Shown one piece after another: positions 18,938 through 29,821 of a stretch of DNA of 64,000 nucleotides. The notes under the pieces are model-generated. The model saw only the letters and a program-made list of their open reading frames with translations, made no database searches and was not told the origin of the DNA. Position 1 is the first letter of the stretch. The number at the start of each line of letters is the position of its first letter. A program made the position numbers and the translations under genes. This stretch comes from Prochlorococcus marinus (GTDB lineage: Bacteria > Cyanobacteriota > Cyanobacteriia > PCC-6307 > Cyanobiaceae). Location of the stretch: NCBI RefSeq assembly GCF_001180305.1, contig NZ_CVSX01000007.1, positions 62,001-126,000 of the forward strand. The letters run 5' to 3'.

Positions 18938-20446
18938 ATGAAGAATAAATTCGTAGAAAACATCAAAGATGAAAAATATTTTAATTCATTGATTGAAGAT
19001 ATAGAGAATAGCAAAGTTGGTTTTTACAGTGTTGGTTTATATCCTGCATCACTAGCATACAACTGTGCTATGCATGGAAAATCAAATAATATTCTCTTGG
19101 CTCCTAGGGAAGATAGAGATTTGTTAGGTGCTTTCTCAAATGATGTTATTTCTGATATGGATAATGAGATTATTGAAAAGATTAAGAGAATGGGAAATTA
19201 TTCTTCAAAGGGAAAAATAAAGTCTTTTGATCTAAAAGATCTTCTCTTGAAATGTGAGATAGTTATTCTTGCTTCAAATAGTAATCACATACAAGATGAT
19301 GTTAAAAATGCTTTAGAACTCAGAAAAAATTTAAAAAGAGAGAATGTGGTTCTTGGCTGTCTAGTCGGTTCTTTTTGTATTGATAATAAAAATAAAAACC
19401 CTTTTATTCTTTGTAATAAATATCCAAATTTAGCTTTTTTTACAGGATTTCATCGTCATGGAGCTTTACGAAATCCTAATGATAGTTTTACTGCAAATTT
19501 CTGCCATCCTGATGCGCTAACAGCATTAATAGGAGCTCGCATTTTGAATCAATTATCACCGAAAATTCAAGTTACTCCTGGAGTTCACAATATTGAATGT
19601 CAATATATAAAATCAATAAAAAATATCTCATCAATATTTGCAGGTTTTGTAAATAACTTTCATTCCGATAAGCCAGGAATGCTGCCTACCATTAATACGA
19701 TTTTGTTAACTCAATGTTTAGATCAGGCCGCGTCAGTATCAATAAAAGTTAGAAAAGAAAATAAATTTGAGAATAAATATCTTTCATTAAAAGAACTTGG
19801 TTATGGTGAAGAAATAATTAGTGCCTGGGAAATAATTAATGATAAATTTTGTGAAAAAGGAGATTATACTTTTTCTCAATTAAATGCTGTTAAGGCTGAT
19901 GTATTAGGGAGTATGACTTTACCAACTGAAGGGAAACCAACACGGAATTTTCAAGCAGGACAAGTTTTATCAGATATGCTTTTGCAACTCAAAAGATGTC
20001 CAAAAGATGTCTCAGAATTCGTAAATTGTTGTAATAAATACTCTCTTAGTCAAGGAGGTTTAGAGGGTCTAAAATCTTTAAAATTTTGGCCAGATATTTA
20101 TAAAGAATTCAAAATTAAAAATAACAATTGTTCAATGATTAATCTGATTTATTTATGCTTTAATGCTAATTCAGAAGAAAAAAAAGAAATTTATAAGGTT
20201 TTAAATAGTGCAGAAGAAATCACTAATTTTTGCCAAGAATCTGTGAAATCTGAATTATCTTTCGAACTAAATGAAAAACTAAATGGAGATTATCTTTTTG
20301 ATGATCTTGAAAACTTTTACAAGAAATTATTTATTGATAAAGAGCAAAACGCCTTTAAAACAAATAAGTATAGTAATCAAATTGATAAAAAAAATCCTAG
20401 TTATATCAATGTATTGAAAATTATTAATAAATATTTTAATAATTGA
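18938..20446 (+). CDS. GpsA-like Rossmann-fold protein, uncharacterised
   Basis: A 502-aa protein whose first 180 residues resemble an NAD(P)-binding glycerol-3-phosphate dehydrogenase: a glycine-containing VGFYSVGLYPASLAY strand-helix, LLKCEIVILASNSNHIQDDV, and ENVVLGCLVGSF. The segment FFTGFHRHGALRNP is unlike canonical GpsA, and the 300-residue remainder is helical and unassigned. It is divergent from the StpA homologue with a 160-bp gap. A role in supplying or sensing glycerol-3-phosphate is an inference from that pairing. ATG at 18938 is the start. Confidence 0.6.
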   Translation: MKNKFVENIKDEKYFNSLIEDIENSKVGFYSVGLYPASLAYNCAMHGKSNNILLAPREDRDLLGAFSNDVISDMDNEIIEKIKRMGNYSSKGKIKSFDLKDLLLKCEIVILASNSNHIQDDVKNALELRKNLKRENVVLGCLVGSFCIDNKNKNPFILCNKYPNLAFFTGFHRHGALRNPNDSFTANFCHPDALTALIGARILNQLSPKIQVTPGVHNIECQYIKSIKNISSIFAGFVNNFHSDKPGMLPTINTILLTQCLDQAASVSIKVRKENKFENKYLSLKELGYGEEIISAWEIINDKFCEKGDYTFSQLNAVKADVLGSMTLPTEGKPTRNFQAGQVLSDMLLQLKRCPKDVSEFVNCCNKYSLSQGGLEGLKSLKFWPDIYKEFKIKNNNCSMINLIYLCFNANSEEKKEIYKVLNSAEEITNFCQESVKSELSFELNEKLNGDYLFDDLENFYKKLFIDKEQNAFKTNKYSNQIDKKNPSYINVLKIINKYFNN

Positions 20447-20496
20447 TTATTTTTCTAATTTGTTAGAAAGTAAAGTTCTTAATTGATTTACTAATC

Positions 20497-21198
20497 TTGA
20501 TTCCAGGGTTAGAATTATTATGGTTTAAAAGGTTTTTTTTGAAAAAGGAATTAACTCATCGTTCTCATGAACTTAAAGCTCTTGGTTGGAATCAAGAAGA
20601 CTTAACAAGATACGAAGATTTATGGGACTATAGTCAAAGATGGGGATTAATAAATTTAGAAAGAGAAGACAGACAGTTTTTAAAGAAGGCAGAAAAGTTA
20701 CTCCCAAAGATCCAAAATAAAAAGATATCCGTTAAAAAAACTATTGAAGAAAAATCTTATTATCTATGGTTAAATTTTTACCTCGATGAAATTAATATTT
20801 TTAGTAACTCTAATCTTCCAAAAAATAAATATGGTGTTTGGACACTCTTAATTGAAGAAGAAATAAAACTTCTTAAGGAATTACAACCAGTTATGGGTCT
20901 TCCAGATACTCTAAAAGCTAAGAATCTATTCGAAAATAGAAAAGAGCTTATAAATAAAGCTTTTAGCGAATTTGATGCTAAGAACAATGATAAGGTTTTC
21001 AACTTTGATGAGGTTTTAAATAACTCTGAAAAAGATGTTGGTAAGAATTGGAAATCTATTACAGAAAAAAATCCTGATGCTAATCAAACTTTCCCAATAA
21101 TTGATTCTGCAAATATTGAGAAACTCAGATCCGTGATAAAAGAGGATTTGAGTTTATATATGAAAGGTAATTACCCCTCATTAAAAAAGGATTTATAA
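20497..21198 (+). CDS. hypothetical protein, 233 aa
   Basis: A soluble, helix-rich, charged protein without recognisable motifs. Near the N-terminus it has a Trp/Arg/Tyr-rich stretch (ALGWNQEDLTRYEDLWDYSQ) that may be its conserved core, and the rest is lysine- and glutamate-rich. The start is TTG at 20497, 51 bp after the GpsA-like gene on the same strand, so the two may form an operon. Function unknown. Confidence 0.6.
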   Translation: MIPGLELLWFKRFFLKKELTHRSHELKALGWNQEDLTRYEDLWDYSQRWGLINLEREDRQFLKKAEKLLPKIQNKKISVKKTIEEKSYYLWLNFYLDEINIFSNSNLPKNKYGVWTLLIEEEIKLLKELQPVMGLPDTLKAKNLFENRKELINKAFSEFDAKNNDKVFNFDEVLNNSEKDVGKNWKSITEKNPDANQTFPIIDSANIEKLRSVIKEDLSLYMKGNYPSLKKDL

Positions 21199-21264
21199 AT
21201 ATTTATTTTTTTTTTGTTTTTTTTTTGGACTTTTTTAAGTTAAATAGATAATAGGATTATTTAA

Positions 21265-22599
<1,335 letters not shown>

Positions 22600-22612
22600 G
22601 AAAGGAGATTTA

Positions 22613-23503
22613 TTGGCTTTAATAATTCCTAGTAACTATCACAAGATTAGTGATGTTGAGAAAAATCATATATCTTGGATCGAACCAGAATTGGCAAAAA
22701 GGCAGGATATACGTCCTCTTAGGATTGGTATTTTAAATATCATGCCTCTGGGCAAACAGTATGAATTTAACTTACTGCATCCACTTGGTTTATCTCCTCT
22801 TCAAATTGAGCCAGTTTGGATAAAGCTTAAATCTCACTCTTATAAAACATGGGATCTTAATCATCTAAATAATCTGTACATAACTTGGGAAGAAGCAAAT
22901 AATCCTGAACCGTTAGATGGAATCATTATTACTGGAGCACCTATTGAGCACCTAGCCTTTGAGGAGGTTAAGTATTGGGACGAATTTGTGAAAATTGTAA
23001 ATGAAGCCAGAAATTCTTGTGCGAGTACTCTTGGATTATGTTGGGCTGGCTTTGCGTTGGCTTATTTGGCAGGGGTAGATAAGAAAGTTTTTGATAGGAA
23101 ATTATTTGGGGTGTTTCCTTTAAAAAGTCTTGTTCCTGGACACCCTTTGATGGGTACACAAGATGATGAATTTATTTGTCCTCAAAGTAGATTTGCGGGA
23201 TTACCAGATTTAGAGATGGAGAAGGCCCAAAAAGAAGGGAAATTGAATTTGTTGGCTTATGGAGAAAAAGTCGGCTATACAATATTTGAATCAAATGATC
23301 AAAAACAACTTATGCATTTAGGTCATCCTGAATATACAGTCCATAGAATTATTAGTGAAATTGAAAGAGATAAAGAAAAGGGAGATGTCCCTCCTCCTGA
23401 AAATTTTGATCTAAATAGTTCAAAAACTGCATGGAGATCACATAGGAATTTGCTTTTTCAGCAATGGCTTTGGTTTTGTTATCAACAAGTTAGTCTTAAT
23501 TAA
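22613..23503 (+). CDS. metA: homoserine O-acyltransferase (MetA fold, acetyl-type residue)
   Basis: A 296-aa MetA-family acyltransferase that activates homoserine for sulfur incorporation. The catalytic residues are present: Cys143 in LGLCWAGFAL, and His238 and Glu240 in LGHPEY. In E. coli MetA, Gly111 selects succinyl-CoA, whereas glutamate at that position selects acetyl-CoA. Here the aligned motif is TGAPIEH, giving Glu112, so the product should be O-acetylhomoserine. That fits the MetY gene immediately upstream. The start is TTG at 22613 with a strong AAAGGAG Shine-Dalgarno sequence. Confidence 0.92.
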   Translation: MALIIPSNYHKISDVEKNHISWIEPELAKRQDIRPLRIGILNIMPLGKQYEFNLLHPLGLSPLQIEPVWIKLKSHSYKTWDLNHLNNLYITWEEANNPEPLDGIIITGAPIEHLAFEEVKYWDEFVKIVNEARNSCASTLGLCWAGFALAYLAGVDKKVFDRKLFGVFPLKSLVPGHPLMGTQDDEFICPQSRFAGLPDLEMEKAQKEGKLNLLAYGEKVGYTIFESNDQKQLMHLGHPEYTVHRIISEIERDKEKGDVPPPENFDLNSSKTAWRSHRNLLFQQWLWFCYQQVSLN

Positions 23504-23508
23504 TTTTT

Positions 23509-25074
23509 TTAATGAGCGCTTTCCATACCTCCTAGTCTTTCAAATAAGTTAAGACTTTCTTTATTTAATCCTAAAATTTCAACTTTAGAACCACCATTCT
23601 GGAATTTTCTAATAATTTGCTCAAGAGCAACAACGCCACTTTGATCCCAAATATGCGCTAGAGACATATCAATTACGATATTTTTTGGATGTTCATGAAT
23701 ATCAAATCCTTGTAAAAAATAAATTTTACTTACAAAAAATAATTGTCCTTTTATTTTGTAGGTAGTCAAATTATTTTCTTTTGTTCTTGAGACAGTTATA
23801 ACTTTTGCGACTTTTCTGCTGAAAAGGATTGCAGCTAATGCAACTCCTGCAATAACTCCAAGTGCAAGATTATGAGGTTTTGTAAGCATAGTAACAGCAA
23901 AAGTCATGAGCATGACTGCAGTATCGCTTTTAGGTATCTTTCTAATATTTTTTAATCCACTTATATCTGCTGTACTTATTGCGATAGTTATCATGATTGC
24001 TACTAAAGCAGCCATTGGTATTGCTCCAATCCAAGACTTTAAGAGGATGATCATAATTAGTAGAGATATACCTGAGGAGAGGGTTGATAATCTAGATTTA
24101 CCACCATTCTCAGTATTCATTACAGATTGCCCAACTAAAGCACATCCAGCCATTCCACCAAATAAAGATGCCACAATATTTGCGATCCCCTGTCCTCTTG
24201 CTTCTTTATTTTTATTAGAACTTGTATCAGTTACATCATCTAAAATGTCTTGAGTTAAAAAGGTTTCCATTAAACCCACGAGAGATATTGCAAGTGAGGT
24301 CGGTAAAATTATCCCTAATGTTTCGAGACTAAAAGGTACTTTTCCATTTTCTATTGATCCAAAAGGAAGAGAAATACTTGGTAATCCATCAGGTAATTTA
24401 CCCAAATCGCTAACTGTTGGAACATCTAGATTAAAGAATATGCTTATAAGAGTTATTACTACTATTGCAATAAGTTGAGATGGGATTACTTTTGTGATTT
24501 TTGGAAGCCCATAGATAATTACTAATCCTAGGATTACAAGAATCCAAACTACTGGAATCTGAGAGTTAACTGGATATTGACTTAAAGTTTCTTCAACTAA
24601 TCCTTTTGATTCTTTAATACCTATTCCTAACTGAGGTAGTTGTGCTTGAAATATTAAAAGAGCCAGTGCATTTACAAATCCACTTAATACTCCTGTTGGC
24701 ACGAATCGCATTTGGTAGGCAAGTCTTAAATATCCCCAAAGAATTTGGAAAATTCCAGTTAATATTCCAGCTGCAATAAGATATGGGACTCCTAATCCAG
24801 GGGCTTGTGATTCTCCATAGGCAACAAGTCCAGTCATCAAAAGAGCTGTTGAACCCGTAGCAGAAGTGATCATACCCCTTCTTCCGCCAACAATCGCAAT
24901 TGTTATAGATAAGCAAAATGCGCCAAAAAGGCCAACTTTAGGATCTACACCAGCTATACCTGAAAAAGCAATTGCTTCTGGGATCATTGCAAAAGCAACA
25001 ACTAAGCCAGAGAGAATATTTGACTTTGGATCATCTAACCAATTTTTAGATAAATATCTTAAGAAATTTGACAT
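23509..25074 (-). CDS. SulP-family anion transporter with STAS domain
   Basis: A 521-aa inner-membrane transporter. About 12 helices carry the SulP signature region near the N-terminus (SGLVVAFAMIPEAIAFSGIAG). The C-terminal STAS domain (about residues 415-521) contains the IVIDMSLAHIWDQSG nucleotide-binding-like turn. SulP proteins move sulfate, bicarbonate or other anions. Convergent placement next to metY-metA hints at sulfate, but some cyanobacterial members are BicA-type Na+/bicarbonate carriers and sequence reading cannot separate them. Confidence 0.85.
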   Translation of the reverse strand: MSNFLRYLSKNWLDDPKSNILSGLVVAFAMIPEAIAFSGIAGVDPKVGLFGAFCLSITIAIVGGRRGMITSATGSTALLMTGLVAYGESQAPGLGVPYLIAAGILTGIFQILWGYLRLAYQMRFVPTGVLSGFVNALALLIFQAQLPQLGIGIKESKGLVEETLSQYPVNSQIPVVWILVILGLVIIYGLPKITKVIPSQLIAIVVITLISIFFNLDVPTVSDLGKLPDGLPSISLPFGSIENGKVPFSLETLGIILPTSLAISLVGLMETFLTQDILDDVTDTSSNKNKEARGQGIANIVASLFGGMAGCALVGQSVMNTENGGKSRLSTLSSGISLLIMIILLKSWIGAIPMAALVAIMITIAISTADISGLKNIRKIPKSDTAVMLMTFAVTMLTKPHNLALGVIAGVALAAILFSRKVAKVITVSRTKENNLTTYKIKGQLFFVSKIYFLQGFDIHEHPKNIVIDMSLAHIWDQSGVVALEQIIRKFQNGGSKVEILGLNKESLNLFERLGGMESAH

Positions 25075-25104
25075 TTTAATTTTCTTTATACTTAAAAAGT
25101 TACC

Positions 25105-26385
25105 TCATAAAGGAGGCAAAACACCTTGTGGGTCAAAAATATTCTTTAAAGTTTTTAATTCATTCATTCTATTACCAAAGGCTAATGTAATTTCTTCTTC
25201 ATGAGAACTCAAATGATTATGCAATTGGGCTAGGTGAATATTTGGATAAAACCTTTTTAGCTTTCTCCATGATTTATAAATCCATTCCAGAGCGACCTCT
25301 TTTTCTTGAAGATCATTTTTTTTCCATGATGCATATATCCATGGTTTCCAAGTACTTCTTCTATGAACAAAAAAGCTTGAACCATGATTTAACTTTTTAG
25401 TTTTGCCACCTAATTGTTGAGAAGCAATATAACAGGAATTATTAGGTTTATTATCCATTATTTCATCCAAACATTTTATGAAAATTGGGATATCATTTTT
25501 TAAATCTTCTCCAAGAAGACTAATTACCTCTGAATGGTTATTCGCATTCAACTCATACAAATTCAATTCCTTTGGGAAGAAATTTATTTTGTTAAAGCTC
25601 TCATAAAATTGTTTTTCTAGAGTAGGAAATTTATCTAGAAGCATTAGGCATTTTTCTGTTATTTTATCCTCTAAATTATTTTTGAGTTCAGCAAAAATAT
25701 ATATGTAAATTTTTTGGGCATAAATCCATTGAAGACTAATATTTTCTGGAAATTCCTCTGATAGTTTTATTATTTCTGAAAGTTCATTTAGATTTACAAA
25801 TCCTTCTATAACCTTAATTGGATTAGATTGGATAGTTTGAAGTTTTATTTCAGTAATGATTGAGAAGAAGGGTGCTGCGCCTTTAATTGCTTCCCAAATC
25901 AATTGATCTTCTGGATTTATTTGATTTTTTTTTAAAGATATAAATCTGCCATTACCCAAGAAACCTTTAATTGATTCAATATTATCAATGGCTAATCCGT
26001 AGGCTCTACTTAAAGGGCTTACTCCACCAGTAAGTATATAGCCTGCCCCAGGAAGTTTAGAAAGTCCAATTGGGAAACTTCTATTATATTTTTGTAAGTG
26101 ATTTACTAGATCCCCCATTATTACTCCACCTCCAATTGTTACTAAATTGCTTTTTCTATTAAGGTGAATTTTGCTGTGATTTTTTCTTAGATCAAGAGTT
26201 GTAAAGCCATTTTTTGCACAGCTTGAGGTTGTACCTCCACTACAAACGCAAAGGTGCTCGGATTTATCCTTAGAATAATTTTCATTATTAAATAAGGAAT
26301 CATCTATTTCATAAATTAATTTCTTTAACTTTGCATCCTTTGAGTTAATATTTGGAATTTCAAGCAAACTATTATTTTTTTTCAC
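25105..26385 (-). CDS. FAD-linked oxidase (PCMH/GlcD-like)
   Basis: A 426-aa protein of the vanillyl-alcohol-oxidase/GlcD superfamily. The FAD-binding half reads CVCSGGTTSSCAKNGF, NLVTIGGGVIMGDLVNHL and the pyrophosphate loop GAGYILTGGVSPLSRAYGLA. The second half resembles the substrate-cap domain with a late HNHL segment. It is a flavin oxidase or dehydrogenase of unknown substrate, possibly a sugar acid or hydroxy acid. Its start (26385) faces the CbiX-type gene; the long-start version of that ORF would overlap it. Confidence 0.75.
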   Translation of the reverse strand: MKKNNSLLEIPNINSKDAKLKKLIYEIDDSLFNNENYSKDKSEHLCVCSGGTTSSCAKNGFTTLDLRKNHSKIHLNRKSNLVTIGGGVIMGDLVNHLQKYNRSFPIGLSKLPGAGYILTGGVSPLSRAYGLAIDNIESIKGFLGNGRFISLKKNQINPEDQLIWEAIKGAAPFFSIITEIKLQTIQSNPIKVIEGFVNLNELSEIIKLSEEFPENISLQWIYAQKIYIYIFAELKNNLEDKITEKCLMLLDKFPTLEKQFYESFNKINFFPKELNLYELNANNHSEVISLLGEDLKNDIPIFIKCLDEIMDNKPNNSCYIASQQLGGKTKKLNHGSSFFVHRRSTWKPWIYASWKKNDLQEKEVALEWIYKSWRKLKRFYPNIHLAQLHNHLSSHEEEITLAFGNRMNELKTLKNIFDPQGVLPPL

Positions 26386-26432
26386 TACATAATATTGTTC
26401 TTTACTATTATGGTATAAGTAATAATTTAATA

Positions 26433-27584
26433 TTGGATAATTTAGATTCGAAGTTAAATAATCAAGTTGCGATTCTTATCTGTGGTCATGGTAGTAGAAA
26501 TAAATTAGCCATTACTGAATTTGAAGAATTAACCAATCTCATCCAAAAAAGATATCCAAATTTTTTAGTTGAATTTGGTTTCTTGGAATTTGCTAAACCT
26601 TCGATTGTTGATGCGCTAGACAAGTTAAAAGATAATTCTATAAAAAAAGTAATTGCAATACCCGCAATGCTTTTCGCTGCTGGCCATGTGAAAAATGATA
26701 TACCGAGCTTGCTTAAGAATTATTCAAGTAAAACTGGTATTGAAATAATTTATGGAAGAGAATTAGGTATTAATAATTTAATGATTAGTGCAGCTTGTGA
26801 AAGAGTAAAAGATGTATTTAAACAAAATAAAACTCTTAAGCCTGAAGAATCATTATTAGTCGTTGTTGGTAGAGGTTCTTCTGACCCAGATGCGAATTCC
26901 AATGTTTCAAAAATTACGAGAATGATCGTAGAGGGTATTGGTTTAGGGTGGGGGGAAACAGTTTTTTCTGGAGTAACTTTCCCTCTTGTTGAATCTGGCT
27001 TAAAAAATGTTGTGAGACTTGGTTTTAAAAATATAATTATTTTCCCTTATTTCCTTTTCTCAGGTGTTCTTGTTACAAGAATAAAAAGGCAAAGTGATTT
27101 AGTTGCGATTAATAATCCAAACATTTCATTTATACATGCAAAATATCTTGCATCACAGCCTTATGTGGTCGACACTTTTGTAGAGAGGATTGAAGAGATT
27201 CTTCATGACGAAGGTAGTAATTTTATGAATTGTTCAACTTGTAAATATAGATCAAATTTATTTGGCTTTGAAAAAGAAGTTGGAATGGTACAAGAAAGTC
27301 ATCATGACCATGTAGAAGGCTTGGGTATTAGCTGTGATTTATGTGATCCTGAATGCAATGGTGCTTGTGAAATCCAAAATCAAATCCCAACTCATAACCA
27401 AGAAAAATTAAACTTAGGAGGAGATTGCTTAGAACATAATCATGTGGAGGCTCTTCAAGATGAACATAATCACCATCATCATCACCATAGTATTTATCCA
27501 AATTCAAATCATCCCTTGGGACCTGTCACACTTCGCTTGCCTAATCAAGACCAAATCTTAAGAAAATCCGTTGAAAATCAATGA
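26433..27584 (+). CDS. cbiX: CbiX-type sirohydrochlorin chelatase with metal-binding tail
   Basis: A class II chelatase that inserts cobalt (or iron) into sirohydrochlorin on the cobamide or siroheme route. Two CbiX halves are visible. The first starts ILICGHGSRNKLA and holds AMLFAAGHVKNDIP with both metal-ligand histidines. The second (VVVGRGSSDPDAN) has arginine where the first has histidine. A 120-residue tail has CSTCKY, CDLCDPECNGACE and a six-histidine run, a likely metal store or sensor. I prefer TTG at 26433 as start, because the upstream extension overlaps the oxidase gene antisense and has no homology. Confidence 0.85.
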   Translation: MDNLDSKLNNQVAILICGHGSRNKLAITEFEELTNLIQKRYPNFLVEFGFLEFAKPSIVDALDKLKDNSIKKVIAIPAMLFAAGHVKNDIPSLLKNYSSKTGIEIIYGRELGINNLMISAACERVKDVFKQNKTLKPEESLLVVVGRGSSDPDANSNVSKITRMIVEGIGLGWGETVFSGVTFPLVESGLKNVVRLGFKNIIIFPYFLFSGVLVTRIKRQSDLVAINNPNISFIHAKYLASQPYVVDTFVERIEEILHDEGSNFMNCSTCKYRSNLFGFEKEVGMVQESHHDHVEGLGISCDLCDPECNGACEIQNQIPTHNQEKLNLGGDCLEHNHVEALQDEHNHHHHHHSIYPNSNHPLGPVTLRLPNQDQILRKSVENQ

Positions 27585-27936
27585 ATCATCTGTCTCTTTC
27601 TCGACTAAGTCTTAATAGACTCAGTACATATAAGTATTCTTTATATAAAATTTTGAAAGTATTTAGAGCTGAATTTTCCACAGTTTACAGATTGTTTTCC
27701 ACGTCCAAATCCACATAGGATTAGAAATGCCAGTATTTTTTTTAAAAAACAGGACTTCAACATTATTGTTGACTTTTTTTCTAGACTTTATCAATTTTCC
27801 TCCCCAAAAAAAATTACCTTAGTTAATTAAATATATAACATGAGTCTCAAATGATACTTTAAAAAATTTGTTAGTAAATTTATTTTGACTTTTATAGCAA
27901 AAAACATAATTATATATATGTAGAAAAAATAAATTT
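27585..27936. other. intergenic region with DnaA-box-like cluster
   Basis: 352 bases without a gene. It contains TTTTCCACA (27674-27682), TTTTCCACG (27695-27703) and AAATCCACA (27707-27715), all in one orientation and matching the cyanobacterial DnaA box fully or at 8/9 and 7/9. The first two are 21 bp apart, two helical turns. A short AGTCT-taat-AGACT hairpin just after the chelatase stop may help termination. Confidence 0.5.
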
Positions 27937-28194
27937 ATGGATCAAATCATTCAATCTAATCTCAATAATATGAAATTGCAAAATTGTTCCTCAAATAAAG
28001 TCTCCCTAGAAACTGAGCTTTCAGAGACTTTATACAACACAATGAAAGATTTCGTATTAAGTAATCCAACTTGGGATCAATATAAACTTATTAATTCAGC
28101 TTTAGCTACTTTTCTTGTTCAAAACGGTTGTACTGATGATTCTGTTTCAGAAATTTATTTAAATCAATTGTTTACACCTTCTAAATCTTTTTAA
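27937..28194 (+). CDS. DUF2811-family small protein
   Basis: An 85-aa protein whose core (VSLETELSETLYNTMKDFVL, then NPTWDQYKLINSALATFLVQNG) matches the DUF2811 family of cyanobacteria. It is soluble and looks mainly helical. The family resembles ribbon-helix-helix-type folds in its N-terminal strand-helix, but no function is established. It overlaps the GMC gene by 14 bp in convergent orientation. A long AT-rich leader with DnaA-like boxes lies upstream. Confidence 0.78.
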   Translation: MDQIIQSNLNNMKLQNCSSNKVSLETELSETLYNTMKDFVLSNPTWDQYKLINSALATFLVQNGCTDDSVSEIYLNQLFTPSKSF

Positions 28195-29821
28195 TATTCA
28201 AACAGGCCCTTCTACTTAAGGCCATCATGGTTAATGTGGGGCTTTGCCATGATGATGTTGGCCAGCATGCTCCATCTAGTACAAATACATTCTTACATCT
28301 CCAAAGTCTATTGAATTTATCAACTACGCTATCTTCTTCATTTATTCCCATTGGTGCCCCTCCTACTTCATGAATGTAATATCCTGGAGGAGGAGGACTA
28401 TCGGAAAGTGCAATCAAATTTTTTGTAAATAAACTACCTAGTGGGATATTAATAAGCTCATCAATATTTTTTAATTCTCCATTTGCAGCTTCTATTGATT
28501 TTCGTATTGTGTTTGCCATATGTTTTGCCATATTTAACTCATTTTTACTCCATTCGAACTCTATATGTGGAATCGGAATACCCCATTCATCGGTTTTTCT
28601 TGATAGGGTTACTGAGTTTTCCTCTCTAGGTAGGACCTCACCGTGAGCGATAAGAAAACCGATCGAGGTGTTTGGATCTTTTTGTAAAAATTTAGGGATC
28701 CCTAATCTGTCAATTGCTCCCCAGATTCCATAACCTCTATGGAAATTTAAGTTGTCAACTTTTGGTAAATTTGAACCAAATGGAATGAAGAAGCTGCCTG
28801 CTCCAGAAAGATCGGGAGGATTATCTACTGGTTTATCTGAGTTTTTTGTTTTTGGGACTGAAAAAAATCTACAGATAGATATGTGATCCATGAGGTATTT
28901 GCCTAATTTCCCGGAATTATCTTTAAACCCTGAGGAATTTGATTTGTATTCTGAGTTAAGGAGTATTCTCAGCGTTGAAATTGTTGATGCGCAGAGAAGA
29001 ATTAAATCACAATTCAATACTTCTTTTTGTCCATTTTCTAGGTTTACGATCGTTAGTTTTGAGGCAAGCTCTGTTGCCTTGTTAATTTCAAAAGACTCCA
29101 CTAGGTAACTAGAGATTATTTGTACATTTCCAGTATCTAAAGCTTTTTTAAAAGAGCTTCCTAAGCTAGAGGACTTGGGCCATTGTTTTTCTTTTACTGA
29201 TGAATTACGGTCAAATCCTCTTGATTGGATAAATGGATAGTCTAATTTTGATTTTACTTTGCTGCCAAATACATTTTCGTTTTCTGTAAGAGGTATTTCA
29301 CCAATATATTTACCGTTTGGTACTTCTTTAATGTCATCTTTTCGTCCATAGATGCCGCAGAAATTTTCAATAAAATCATAGTGAGGGGATAGTTCATCGT
29401 ATGAAATAGGCCAGTTTGGTCCGAACCCGTCTTTTTTAGCCGGATGAAAGTCTTCTGAGGAAAGTCTTAATGTTATGCCTCCCCAAGTTAATGATCTCCC
29501 CCCATATTGTTTACCTTGGGTCCAAAGAAATGGCTTTTTTTTTGGGAAGTCATAAGGATGCTTCAATTCATTTGAATATAAGTCAGGATTATTTTTCCAA
29601 TAACCAGGATGTTGGCATTGATTGGCATGTTTTTTTGTTAAAACTCCTGATAATCTTTTCAATGTACTTTGTGGCTCATGATTACTAGCTTCATGCCTTT
29701 TAACTTGAGGCCCTGCTTCTATTACTAAAACTTTGATTCCTCGTTCTGCCAATGAAAGTGCTGCTATTCCTCCTGTAGCTCCAGAACCAACAACAATTGC
29801 ATCATAAGGACTTATATCCAA
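28181..29821 (-). CDS. GMC-family oxidoreductase
   Basis: A 546-aa flavoprotein of the glucose-methanol-choline family. The N-terminal FAD motif is DAIVVGSGATGGIAALSLAERGIKVLVIEAG-like (residues 8-38), GGRSLTWGGITLRL is the flavin-attachment loop, and the C-terminal VLDGACWPTSSWQSPTLTMM region carries the last FAD-binding motif. A HEVGGAPMG motif supplies the conserved active-site histidine. It oxidises an alcohol or sugar; the substrate cannot be read. Start is the ATG at 29821, divergent from a secreted pentapeptide protein. Confidence 0.85.
   Translation of the reverse strand: MDISPYDAIVVGSGATGGIAALSLAERGIKVLVIEAGPQVKRHEASNHEPQSTLKRLSGVLTKKHANQCQHPGYWKNNPDLYSNELKHPYDFPKKKPFLWTQGKQYGGRSLTWGGITLRLSSEDFHPAKKDGFGPNWPISYDELSPHYDFIENFCGIYGRKDDIKEVPNGKYIGEIPLTENENVFGSKVKSKLDYPFIQSRGFDRNSSVKEKQWPKSSSLGSSFKKALDTGNVQIISSYLVESFEINKATELASKLTIVNLENGQKEVLNCDLILLCASTISTLRILLNSEYKSNSSGFKDNSGKLGKYLMDHISICRFFSVPKTKNSDKPVDNPPDLSGAGSFFIPFGSNLPKVDNLNFHRGYGIWGAIDRLGIPKFLQKDPNTSIGFLIAHGEVLPREENSVTLSRKTDEWGIPIPHIEFEWSKNELNMAKHMANTIRKSIEAANGELKNIDELINIPLGSLFTKNLIALSDSPPPPGYYIHEVGGAPMGINEEDSVVDKFNRLWRCKNVFVLDGACWPTSSWQSPTLTMMALSRRACLNIKKI

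Noticed and set aside
26352-26432. N-terminal extension of the CbiX-type gene from TTG 26352
   Set aside because: It overlaps the FAD-oxidase start in antisense and has a hydrophobic, non-homologous sequence.
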